From G942493375 sp942493375 (GTDB taxonomy: Bacteria; Armatimonadota; UBA5829), in NCBI GenBank assembly GCA_942493375.1, contig OW818698.1:2480001-2544000 (forward strand): a DNA stretch of 64,000 nt. Reading direction: 5' to 3'. Under the pieces are notes generated by a model that saw nothing but the letters and a program-made list of their open reading frames with translations, was not told the origin of the DNA and made no database searches. This document shows, piece by piece, positions 44,551-52,254 of the stretch (positions are counted from its first letter, which is position 1; the number at the start of each line of letters is the position of its first letter). Position numbers and translations under genes: made by a program.

Positions 44551-47500
44551 TTATTTGATTAAAATCAATGCATAATCGAATGAGCTCAAGTTCACAGAGA
44601 AACTCCCGTCCTTGATCGGCAATCTCTCTCCTGTTATGGCGTTTTTGGCTGTAATGCCGTTTTTCAGTTTCATCTTTTTCAAGCTCAGATTTACTCTGAC
44701 ATCAGCGGTTTTTGCTCCAAGGTTAGATACAACACACATCACTTGTTTTCCAAGTTGGACATATACGCTTGCGTAGGCTCCTTTGGTAGGAACTTTTACC
44801 AGACTGGAGTTATTGAAATATGGGTGGAACTGAGATTGTTTGCGGCCGAACTGGTCCATTATTTTCCATAAACCAGCTTCCTCTTCCAGTCCCTGACCAA
44901 ATCCACGGACAAGGACATCATGCAACAGGGTGAATGAGAATGCCTGGTGGGTTGTATATGGCTTTTCGTAACACAACATTTCCGAAGGCACTCCCCATTG
45001 TCTGCCCATAAACTCAGTTCTGAACGAATCCAGTGGGAACAGCTCATTTATATCTGCCTTAACGTTCATAAACCCGAACTGTTCTCCGTCCCAGGTGCTG
45101 GTAGCCCAACCTATGGATGGTATGGTCATAGTCAATGAGTTATGCAGGTTCACCTGCCCGTCAGGCTTTCTGTTCTTTACCACAGTGTATAAACGACGCA
45201 TCATATCTCTGGCGCCAGTAAATGCATAGGTTGGAGCGATGGTTCCGTCCGGCCTTGTATATCCGCAGCCGTGAGAGGTATTGCTGCATGGCCAGGGATA
45301 AGCTGTGCCATCCAGATAAACTCCATCGATATCATATTTCTGAATCATCTTGTCGATGCCGTCCGCCATAAAGTCCTGCCAGAGGCTGTTGTAGCACACA
45401 ACACGGTCTATCTGGGCAGGTTCGCGAGTATATGAACCTGTTATAGGCATAACCAGCATCTCATTGTGATATGCATCCCATTCAGGTGCAATGCTGGCTA
45501 TCTCATAACCGAAGTAGAGTATAACTTGCATACCCTTATCATGGCAGGCTTTCACCAGCCTTTTTAGCTTCTCCTGGTTGTTGACTGTCTCTGTGTAGTT
45601 CTGGTATTCGGTCCAGGTTTCTCCGAAGAAGATCGTCCTGACTCCCAGATTTTTCAGGTAATCCAGCATTGGGATTCTCTCACCCATAGTCTGCAGTTCT
45701 TTGCCAAACTTACCTTCAGTCAATTTGCCCTCGCCGAGAATATCCCCCGGGGTTCCCTTTTCCGGTATAGACTTAAACTTCCCAAGTCCAACTTTCGCGA
45801 GTTTATCCAGGTGATCGAGTAAAATAGTGTGCTCATCTTCAATATATGGTGCTGTTGGAACAGTTATCTCTCGCTCAACATCTGAAATCCGGAGTTCATC
45901 TATTTCGAATCCCGGATTCTGACCTGCGAACTGGACCATAACATCGGAAATTGCACCATTTACTATTCCTGTCCATTTTTGATGAGATGTAAGTTTGCCA
46001 TCTATGTAGACTTTGATCTCATCTCCCCAGATTAGTGCCAGGTGATGGAGTTCATTTTGCTTCCAGGATAAAGCAGTATCCAGCATAACCGGATAATTGC
46101 TGCCATCAATCAATACAAGCCTCAATCCACCAACATCGATATTCCAATAGAAAGCCATGTTCTGAGTAGGTGTCTTGATGTTGACCAGGTCGTGGTTAAG
46201 AAGTCCTCTGGAGCTGGTATCGGTGTTGAAAAATGTCGGGTCGAAGTTGACCCTTACCCACATCTCCATCGAGCCTTTAACAGGGTCAAGAACACTCCCT
46301 GCAGGATATGTCAGCGAAGTCAGTTTGCCGGAGAATGTATCAGGCAGCGAGTAGGAACCATATTGGCAGATGCGGTAATCCCAGACGTCTTTATCTGGCT
46401 TTTTATTAGGTGTGGCTTCAAAACCAAATGTGTAATCCATCGATTTCCCTGCTGTAACAGCAAGCGGCTGGGTGATCACATTGAACCGTAAAGCCATTGT
46501 AGATGTTCCAACCGGGACAACCTCTATTGCTTTGGTCGTTTTATCCGAAGTCCAGTTTTGATCGGATGTAGTATATAGCGCAAAGCCTCTGTCATCATCA
46601 CCCAACCAGACATAAGGTACAAAGTCCGACTTCCACCCGTCTGCAGGCAGCGCTCTGGCATTCTTAGATGAACTCCATTCACCCGGGAAGTAGTATCTAT
46701 ACTTTGCGTGCTTTCTTTGTATTGGAGCCTCAAGTGTCAGCTTATCGATAGTGACATCGCGACTACAGCTAAGTTTCATGTTCACAACAGTATTTCCATC
46801 GTAGTCGATAGTTACCACTGAATGTGCCTTTAAATCACCAGCTGAAGCGTCACCTGCGAGCACAACCTGGCTATCAGTCTTCTTTGTAACTTTCAAGCTG
46901 CCTTCAAAAGTAACTGGCTTCCCATTCATAGACAATCTAAATACAATTGGCCCACTGAGTATGTCTGCATTCCTGGTGATAACTGAGGATGGAAAAGGCA
47001 TGCCATTAAATGCATACGTCCTGCCCCAGGGCGATACCTTAATATTACCCTTGACTGAGCTAATATTTAATGGAGTCCAGGGAGGTAGTACCTTATCGCT
47101 CTTGCCAGCCTTCGAACCCACCCAAGCTGGTACTTGCGGTCTTGTGAATGACTCCTGGGCTGACGCCAGTTCGTTTCCGGAAGCATCAGTGAGTAGAACA
47201 CGCACAGTGTGCGGTTTGAATGGCAGGCTGGATATGTCAAAGTTGAACGTAGCTTTTCGGCTGGAGATTCCGTCTGTATTGGATGAAGTTACCTGCTTGC
47301 CGGATTCATCGATGATCTCTACGCTGTAATTCAAAGGCTGTTCATCAAGCACCAGAGCACTGGCATCGGCATCCACTGTCAGTTTGCCCTGCACAAAGAA
47401 CTTGCGGAGAGTGATACTTAGAGGTCTGACTGCAGCTGCTTTGACGACTCCGGAACTGTATAACAACTGATTCCCAGACTGCACGATTTCTGCTTCATAT

Positions 47501-48423
47501 TTATAATCTCCGTCCTCTGCTCTGCCTTCTTTGCTGGGAAGAGCCACAGATAGCTTATTCTGCCCGGTAACTGCCATTTTTATATTGCCGACAGATACCC
47601 CATCACGGGAAACATTCAAAGCAGCTGTTACGTCGGAAGTTGCAGGAATAGTTGCCGCATTGAATACCAAGCCTGAACCTTCAATGGCTATATTTCCACT
47701 CGCTGCAGATCCCGCTGGATCTAATATCACATGCCCAAACAGTGCAGGTTGATGGAAGCTGCCACTAGGTAGCTGTGCCCATGAAAAGTAACTGGTCTGA
47801 GGCTCTGTCCTGTCCAGGGCGATATTCAAACCTATCATACGCCTGACCTGCAACTGACTCAGTCCTAAAGTAGCCAGCGGAATCTTTGCTTCAACCTGCC
47901 AATATTTCGCAGTTTGAGATGCAGCAGCGGTCCATTCCCCGTTCCACTTGCCATTCGTATTGAGAGAATCCGCCATTGAACCGACAGCATTTACTGAAAA
48001 CTGGTAGTCGGAGTTGTGATTGTGCAGCGGGTCTATAAATATCTCGACAGCATCATCTTCCCAAACTGCTCCATCACGGTCCCTCTTCTCAGCTTTGAGT
48101 TTCGTGCTGTTAGCTATGGGAATTGTTACTGCAATATACAGGTTGTCCTTATCAAACCCAATTTGAGCTGTAGCTGCCGGCATCAGCAGAGTCTCAGAGT
48201 TATGGACATGAAACATACCGACCGATGCCGCTCCAGACCATTCATCGGCTCCAATAACGCCGTCAATGCCAGGAGCTTTCGACATCAGTCCTGCCTGAAC
48301 CAAAGGTGCAACTCGTGAACCAGCGTCATAACCTAGAACTGCTGAAGATATTAGCAGCATAATTACAATATACGCAATTAAACTGCCACGTGCTTTCAAT
48401 ATAAAAGAATAACGATTCCGCAT
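44551..48423 (-). CDS. Giant secreted CBM9/LamG/glycosidase-like protein (intact)
   Basis: 1290-aa exported protein. Signal peptide about 1-31 (LLISSAVLG). Domains in order: CBM9/DOMON-like sugar-binding domain (about 35-230: KAPGIDGVIGADEWSG, DDAVEIFIDPLHN, YQFSVNAVGSM), Ig-like segments (to about 450), super-sandwich like that of alpha-mannosidase/GH123-type enzymes (about 460-700: PYVWLGDDDRGFALYTTSDQNW), LamG-like jelly roll (about 715-870), then a glycosidase-like barrel from about residue 919 (LDYLKNLGVRTIFFGETWTEYQNY, YDIDGVYLDGTAYPW, STWDGEQFGF) and a final beta-domain. The barrel resembles large uncharacterised families (of the DUF6067/DUF6259 kind; name uncertain). Role in extracellular glycan use is inferred. 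Start with GGAG nine bases upstream. Confidence 0.82.
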   Translation of the reverse strand: MRNRYSFILKARGSLIAYIVIMLLISSAVLGYDAGSRVAPLVQAGLMSKAPGIDGVIGADEWSGAASVGMFHVHNSETLLMPAATAQIGFDKDNLYIAVTIPIANSTKLKAEKRDRDGAVWEDDAVEIFIDPLHNHNSDYQFSVNAVGSMADSLNTNGKWNGEWTAAASQTAKYWQVEAKIPLATLGLSQLQVRRMIGLNIALDRTEPQTSYFSWAQLPSGSFHQPALFGHVILDPAGSAASGNIAIEGSGLVFNAATIPATSDVTAALNVSRDGVSVGNIKMAVTGQNKLSVALPSKEGRAEDGDYKYEAEIVQSGNQLLYSSGVVKAAAVRPLSITLRKFFVQGKLTVDADASALVLDEQPLNYSVEIIDESGKQVTSSNTDGISSRKATFNFDISSLPFKPHTVRVLLTDASGNELASAQESFTRPQVPAWVGSKAGKSDKVLPPWTPLNISSVKGNIKVSPWGRTYAFNGMPFPSSVITRNADILSGPIVFRLSMNGKPVTFEGSLKVTKKTDSQVVLAGDASAGDLKAHSVVTIDYDGNTVVNMKLSCSRDVTIDKLTLEAPIQRKHAKYRYYFPGEWSSSKNARALPADGWKSDFVPYVWLGDDDRGFALYTTSDQNWTSDKTTKAIEVVPVGTSTMALRFNVITQPLAVTAGKSMDYTFGFEATPNKKPDKDVWDYRICQYGSYSLPDTFSGKLTSLTYPAGSVLDPVKGSMEMWVRVNFDPTFFNTDTSSRGLLNHDLVNIKTPTQNMAFYWNIDVGGLRLVLIDGSNYPVMLDTALSWKQNELHHLALIWGDEIKVYIDGKLTSHQKWTGIVNGAISDVMVQFAGQNPGFEIDELRISDVEREITVPTAPYIEDEHTILLDHLDKLAKVGLGKFKSIPEKGTPGDILGEGKLTEGKFGKELQTMGERIPMLDYLKNLGVRTIFFGETWTEYQNYTETVNNQEKLKRLVKACHDKGMQVILYFGYEIASIAPEWDAYHNEMLVMPITGSYTREPAQIDRVVCYNSLWQDFMADGIDKMIQKYDIDGVYLDGTAYPWPCSNTSHGCGYTRPDGTIAPTYAFTGARDMMRRLYTVVKNRKPDGQVNLHNSLTMTIPSIGWATSTWDGEQFGFMNVKADINELFPLDSFRTEFMGRQWGVPSEMLCYEKPYTTHQAFSFTLLHDVLVRGFGQGLEEEAGLWKIMDQFGRKQSQFHPYFNNSSLVKVPTKGAYASVYVQLGKQVMCVVSNLGAKTADVRVNLSLKKMKLKNGITAKNAITGERLPIKDGSFSVNLSSFDYALILIK

Positions 48424-48551
48424 AGATGATGGCTCCTTACGCTTATGTCATATGTCATCTTGATTCCCAAGGTATTATATCCCTTATGGACCTATCCGAC
48501 AATATACAGATATTGCGCATTGTTTACCAATATTGCTATACGGAATCCGAT

Positions 48552-49331
48552 TCAACCTGTTGATGCAGTAAGTATCAAGCTCGAACTGTAAGGTAGACAA
48601 CCAACACTGAGAGCTGTCGCTATTGAAGCTACATTCTTTGGCACGCAGTGGTACCAGCCTTCACCTCCGGACTGCGTGATATGATTGAATACAGCCGATA
48701 CTGCTGTTTTGGCATAACCGCGACCACGATATGGCAAAGCAGTTTCAACACCTATATCTGCGATGCAGTCTTCCATTAATCCAGTGCGATGAGCATATGC
48801 AACAGACACTACATGGTTATCTACAATGACTCCATATACTATGCCATCCGGGAAACAATGCTGCGGCAGATGAATTCCTTCTGTTGCCGGTATGCTTGAA
48901 TCGATGAGTTGCCGACAATCACCATTTTTGTGGGTAATCAAAGTATCGCTGCTGCATGCGAACGCTCTTTCAGATATAACACGATCAATATTCGGTGATC
49001 CAATATCATCCAGGTTCTGATTAAGGTAATGCCTTATGCGTTCGACCATAGTTGAATCGCAGCACCCTTTGTCCAATCCTGCATCCCGCAGAATACTTTC
49101 AACAGTTGGTCCTGTCCCTGGGGGGACACTCGCTATACACTGCCTGTCAGCCAGTTTCATCAACCAAAACATCCTGATATACCCATAACTCTTCTCAGGT
49201 TCCAGGCGTTTCGTGGTCTCCACCACAGTGACAGAACCCGGACGCACATCATTAAGATCCACTCCTAAACGCAAGCCGACAAATCTATCTACAAGTTCAA
49301 ACCTTGATTGCTTTACACTACTGTTAACCAT
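48552..49331 (-). CDS. GNAT-family N-acetyltransferase
   Basis: 259-aa protein. The C-terminal about 110 residues are a GNAT acetyl-CoA-binding domain (DGIVYGVIVDNHVVSVAYAHR, IADIGVETALPYRGRGYAKTAVSAVFNHI, in which RGRGYA is the pyrophosphate loop). The N-terminal part is a helical region seen in larger GNAT proteins and not assigned. ATG at 49331 is preferred, eight bases after GGAG; upstream in-frame starts run into a MITE copy. Last gene of the methyltransferase-GNAT operon, separated from the preceding gene by family C copy 3. Substrate unknown. Confidence 0.82.
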   Translation of the reverse strand: MVNSSVKQSRFELVDRFVGLRLGVDLNDVRPGSVTVVETTKRLEPEKSYGYIRMFWLMKLADRQCIASVPPGTGPTVESILRDAGLDKGCCDSTMVERIRHYLNQNLDDIGSPNIDRVISERAFACSSDTLITHKNGDCRQLIDSSIPATEGIHLPQHCFPDGIVYGVIVDNHVVSVAYAHRTGLMEDCIADIGVETALPYRGRGYAKTAVSAVFNHITQSGGEGWYHCVPKNVASIATALSVGCLPYSSSLILTASTG

Positions 49332-49346
49332 CGTCATACTCCACAC

Positions 49347-49426
49347 TAACCCGCATTATTCACCAAACTTCGCTTTTGACTGGCAGTAGAGGCAAAAGCT
49401 GAGTCAATCATGAATAATGCGGGCTA
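49347..49426. repeat. GCATTATTCA MITE-like repeat, family C copy 3 (inside the operon)
   Basis: TAACCCGCATTATTCACCAA and CATGAATAATGCGGGCTAA are terminal inverted repeats. It overlaps the 3' end of the upstream GNAT gene, which takes its last five residues and stop (AGC CCG CAT TAT TCA TGA) from the element. Confidence 0.9.
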
Positions 49427-49866
49427 ACCCGTTCAACGTCATTGTTGATCGACTTCTGCATTGGGACCAAGTATTCACGTTCATCCCAGCCAAGTCTTTT
49501 CCAGAAAGCACGACCGGACTCATTCTCCCGGAAGACCACTATATTACACTTGCGGATGCCAATCTTCTGCAACTGGGAAAGACATTGGTCTACCAGCATT
49601 CTACCAACAGCCTGCATTCTGAACCCAAGCACCACTGCTAGATGGTTGATACTACCCCTGCGTCCATCATGACCGCAGAGTACTGCACCAACCAATGCTC
49701 CATCTTGCCTGGCAACCAGACTCAAGCCTGGATTGCGTGCGAGATAGAATGAGATCCCTTCTCTGGAGTCCTCATAATCGTGTAACCCAACACCCTCGAC
49801 ACTCCGCCACAACTGCACGACTTCCTCATAGTCTGCGATTACCATAGGAACGATCTCAACACACAT
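49408..49866 (-). CDS. GNAT-family N-acetyltransferase (MITE-derived C-terminus)
   Basis: 152 aa. GNAT fold with the motif RMQAVGRMLVDQCLSQL (acetyl-CoA helix; the usual R/Q-x-x-G-x-G loop appears as RMQAVG) and the VFRENESGRAFWKRLGW strand-helix typical of RimI-type enzymes. The start overlaps the preceding double-GNAT gene by 11 bp, with GGAGG nine bases upstream. The final residues Ser-Pro-His-Tyr-Ser and the stop codon come from family C copy 3, so an insertion has replaced the original end. Probably still functional, since the GNAT core is complete. Confidence 0.82.
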   Translation of the reverse strand: MCVEIVPMVIADYEEVVQLWRSVEGVGLHDYEDSREGISFYLARNPGLSLVARQDGALVGAVLCGHDGRRGSINHLAVVLGFRMQAVGRMLVDQCLSQLQKIGIRKCNIVVFRENESGRAFWKRLGWDEREYLVPMQKSINNDVERVSPHYS

Positions 49867-50968
49867 GGCTTGGTGCCTCCCATTCTTCTTTTAGGAGTGA
49901 AAACATCATCAGGTCAACTGCTTTGCCATCTGCATTCATCCCTTTCTGTCGCTGAGTGCCTTCGTATGTAAACCCAAGACGCCCTGGAACAGCTTTACTG
50001 CGGTCATTGTCAGGTTCGACTCTGATCTCAATACGGTTGATATCCAGTTCAACGAATGAATATCCTATCATGGCTTTGCATGCTGCCGTCATCAATCCCT
50101 TGCCCTGATACTCCTCGCCAAGCCAGTAGCCAATCTCCATGCATCTGACACTCGATGAGTTAAGCGCGATTATCCCGGCAAGATGCTTTTCATACCAGAT
50201 ACTGGCAACCGTTGTGCCATTTGTTGCAAACTTCTGTAATTGCTGCTTGATAAATGCCACTATATCATCTGTGGACTTAGTGCTATCCACCCAGGGCAAC
50301 CATCTCCGCAAGTACTCCCTGTTGCTGTCGACAAGAAGATACAGCTCCTGCGCATGTCTCGGTTCCAGAAGTCTTAACTCAGCATGCTCACCGATGTTCC
50401 ACGAAAAGAATGGTGATACATTACTTTCTTTATCTCCCAAGTCCTTTCTGAGCAGAGAATAGATCTCAACATCCACATATTCTCCTCGAAGCATTTCCGA
50501 CTGCCTGGAAGTTCCTTCATATGTGAAACCAAGCCTATTTGCAACCGCTTTACTCCGTAGATTGGCAGGAATTGTCCTGATCACTATTCGGTTCACATCA
50601 AGGGTGTAAAATAGATGATCGATAATCTCCCTGCAAGAGATTGTTACAATTCCCTTACCCTCTGCTTCTTCATCCAACCAATAGCCAAGCATTGTTGAAT
50701 GATCCCGCTCATTTATTGGAAACATTCCTATACCTCCGGAGAGATTTCCTCTGAACCATATCCCGCATTCAAATCCGAGACCATCGGCAAATTGATGTAG
50801 GCTCCTCTTAGCAAATTCGCGTTCTGCTTCTACTGAAGTTACGTGATCAATAAACGGCATCATGCGTAATCGCTCCCGGTTTCTATTCAGTACGGCATAC
50901 AGCTCCTGCGCATGTCTCGGTTCCAGAAGTCTCAACTCAGCATCATCGGTAAGTTTATGAGTAAACAT
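49856..50968 (-). CDS. Tandem double-GNAT (RimJ/RimL-type) acetyltransferase
   Basis: 370 aa made of two complete GNAT domains (about 1-180 and 190-365), each with the same order of motifs: ELRLLEPRHAQELY at the start, GYW(L)DEE or GYWLGEE plus (A/Q)GKG as acetyl-CoA loop, NRIVIRT or NRIEIRV, and RLGFTYEGT. The DNA keeps a 44-of-45 identical direct repeat at 50341-50385 and 50899-50943 (encoding ELRLLEPRHAQEL), while the rest has diverged, so gene conversion or constraint acted on this piece. Likely acetylates protein N-termini or small amines. GAGGGG seven bases before the ATG. Second gene of the operon after the methyltransferase. Confidence 0.88.
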   Translation of the reverse strand: MFTHKLTDDAELRLLEPRHAQELYAVLNRNRERLRMMPFIDHVTSVEAEREFAKRSLHQFADGLGFECGIWFRGNLSGGIGMFPINERDHSTMLGYWLDEEAEGKGIVTISCREIIDHLFYTLDVNRIVIRTIPANLRSKAVANRLGFTYEGTSRQSEMLRGEYVDVEIYSLLRKDLGDKESNVSPFFSWNIGEHAELRLLEPRHAQELYLLVDSNREYLRRWLPWVDSTKSTDDIVAFIKQQLQKFATNGTTVASIWYEKHLAGIIALNSSSVRCMEIGYWLGEEYQGKGLMTAACKAMIGYSFVELDINRIEIRVEPDNDRSKAVPGRLGFTYEGTQRQKGMNADGKAVDLMMFSLLKEEWEAPSHVC

Positions 50969-50981
50969 TCGAGTTCCCCTC

Positions 50982-51746
50982 TTATGTGTGTTTTATGCAA
51001 ACCATAATCTGTGTGTTGCATTCGTAAGTGAATGGGCTGCAGTCGTGCCCTCCATACTTAGCTTCAATCTCGAATCCGTTATGTTGCAACAGAGAATCCA
51101 ACTCCTGTGGGAAGAACATCCGTAATGGCAGTGTTTTAATTATCTCTTCCCCGGTATTCGAGAACAAATAGTACCATGTAATATTGTTTATCTGCTTTGC
51201 ACGGTCATATATATTGGTCTCGGTTACTATCACACGGCCCTTTCCCATATGATCATCATATTCTGTCACCGGATAACGCTGTTTAGTGTCTCTGGTAAAA
51301 ACCTGAAGAATGGGATTGAATGCCTGGAAAATGAACTTCCCATCATCGTCCAGATGCTTCCTGACGCAACCAAGACACGCCTCAACGCTCCGATTATCCA
51401 ACATATGAGCAATTGAATTGGCCGGAAATATTACGGCATCGAACTTCCTGCCCAGATCAAAATCCCTCACATCTCCATGAACCCAGTTTATGCTTACACC
51501 ACTTAATGCAGCCTTTTCGCGAGCGCGGTTCAGCATACTCTCCTCAAGATCAATACCAGTCACATCAAATCCTCGTAGAGCAAGAGGAACCGTCAGCCGT
51601 CCGGTTCCACAGCCAAGTTCAAGGACATTTTTACTATGAGCAGGAAATTGCCCGATATAAAACGGGAGATCAGCCGTATTTGTACCGTTAAGTAAGTCGT
51701 AAGCGACTGCATCATCATAGATATTACGTTTGTCTGTCGTTTGCAT
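50982..51746 (-). CDS. Class I SAM-dependent methyltransferase
   Basis: 254 aa, Rossmann-like methyltransferase. Motif I is VLELGCGTGRLTVPLALRG, with the acidic residue at the end of beta2 in VTGIDLEESML; motif II region is FDAVIFPANSIAHML. No signal or membrane segment. Substrate is not deducible; similar proteins act on small molecules or are unassigned. GGAG lies eight bases before the ATG, and this ribosome site (GGAGCAGGC) could itself pair with the upstream terminator arm. First gene of an operon with three GNAT genes, lying downstream of the leader peptide and terminator at 51802-51957. Confidence 0.88.
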   Translation of the reverse strand: MQTTDKRNIYDDAVAYDLLNGTNTADLPFYIGQFPAHSKNVLELGCGTGRLTVPLALRGFDVTGIDLEESMLNRAREKAALSGVSINWVHGDVRDFDLGRKFDAVIFPANSIAHMLDNRSVEACLGCVRKHLDDDGKFIFQAFNPILQVFTRDTKQRYPVTEYDDHMGKGRVIVTETNIYDRAKQINNITWYYLFSNTGEEIIKTLPLRMFFPQELDSLLQHNGFEIEAKYGGHDCSPFTYECNTQIMVCIKHT

Positions 51747-51764
51747 GTGCCTGCTCCTTTACAG

Positions 51765-51798
51765 TAACCCGCATTAGCTTCGTGAATAATGCAGGGTA
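51765..51798. repeat. Decayed family C remnant
   Basis: TAACCCGCATTA and GTGAATAATGCAGGGTA, the two ends of the MITE-like repeat, are joined with the middle deleted. It fills the space between the attenuator terminator and the methyltransferase ribosome site. Confidence 0.7.
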
Positions 51799-51801
51799 GA
51801 C

Positions 51802-51836
51802 AAAAAAAAGGCCACCCCGGTTGGAGCAGCCTTTGT
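51802..51836 (-). terminator. Intrinsic terminator of the leader transcript
   Basis: On the minus strand AAAGGCTGCTCC, loop AACC, GGGGTGGCCTTT form a 12-bp stem (with G-U pairs) followed directly by a T-run (TTTTT after the stem). A textbook factor-independent terminator, 56 bp before the methyltransferase start. Confidence 0.85.
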
Positions 51837-51858
51837 TTCTTGATTCAATGCATGTTAC

Positions 51859-51957
51859 TTAGCGACTCGGCTGCTCCGGAGGACGCGCATGCATGCCACG
51901 AAAGGGGGTATTGTTTCGAGAGACATAACTAGTTGTTGCATGATTTGTCATATTCAT
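51859..51957 (-). CDS. 32-aa leader peptide of a putative ribosome-mediated attenuator
   Basis: Small open frame with ATG at 51957, TAA at 51859-51861 and a purine-rich ribosome site (AAGGAAAAGG) upstream. The peptide begins MNMTNHATTSY and ends PPEQPSR. Codons near its end (GAG CAG CC, 51869-51877) carry GGAGCAGCC, which is perfectly complementary to GGCTGCTCC (51823-51831), the 5' arm of the terminator that follows. Thus a ribosome translating through would expose or mask this sequence. A consensus promoter at 52007-52035 lies upstream. This is the typical layout of leader-peptide attenuation; that the peptide is made is inferred. The downstream genes are a methyltransferase and GNAT proteins. 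A free-standing small protein is the alternative. Confidence 0.6.
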   Translation of the reverse strand: MNMTNHATTSYVSRNNTPFRGMHARPPEQPSR

Positions 51958-52006
51958 TCCGCGCCTTTTCCTTTCTGCAGCATTAACACAAAATCTTATG
52001 ACTAAG

Positions 52007-52035
52007 ATTATATCAGTTGGATTATTTGTTGTCAA
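52007..52035 (-). promoter_or_regulatory. Consensus sigma70 promoter of the leader transcript
   Basis: On the minus strand TTGACA (52035-52030), a 17-bp spacer and TATAAT (52012-52007) match consensus at all twelve positions. The start of transcription would be about 52000, giving a 5' UTR of about 43 nt before the leader peptide. Confidence 0.85.
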
Positions 52036-52254
52036 ACACTTTTTTTCTTATATCAGATAATTTACTACATAATTGGATTGAAAAGCCCAACCGCTGAACA
52101 CATATGTTTACTATACTTTGTAAAATACCTATATAGATGACTTTCCTAGTCGATGTTTTGCACTGAATGATAGGTGTAGAACTCACCTGGGTATAATAAC
52201 GATAAGTTAGATGGCTCATTTTAAACTGAATAGAACAGAAATGGAGGAATTGAA

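Noticed and set aside
51954..51980. Nine-codon frame starting at ATG in the leader 5' UTR and overlapping the leader-peptide start
   Set aside because: No ribosome site lies before it and it overlaps the purine-rich site of the 32-codon frame.
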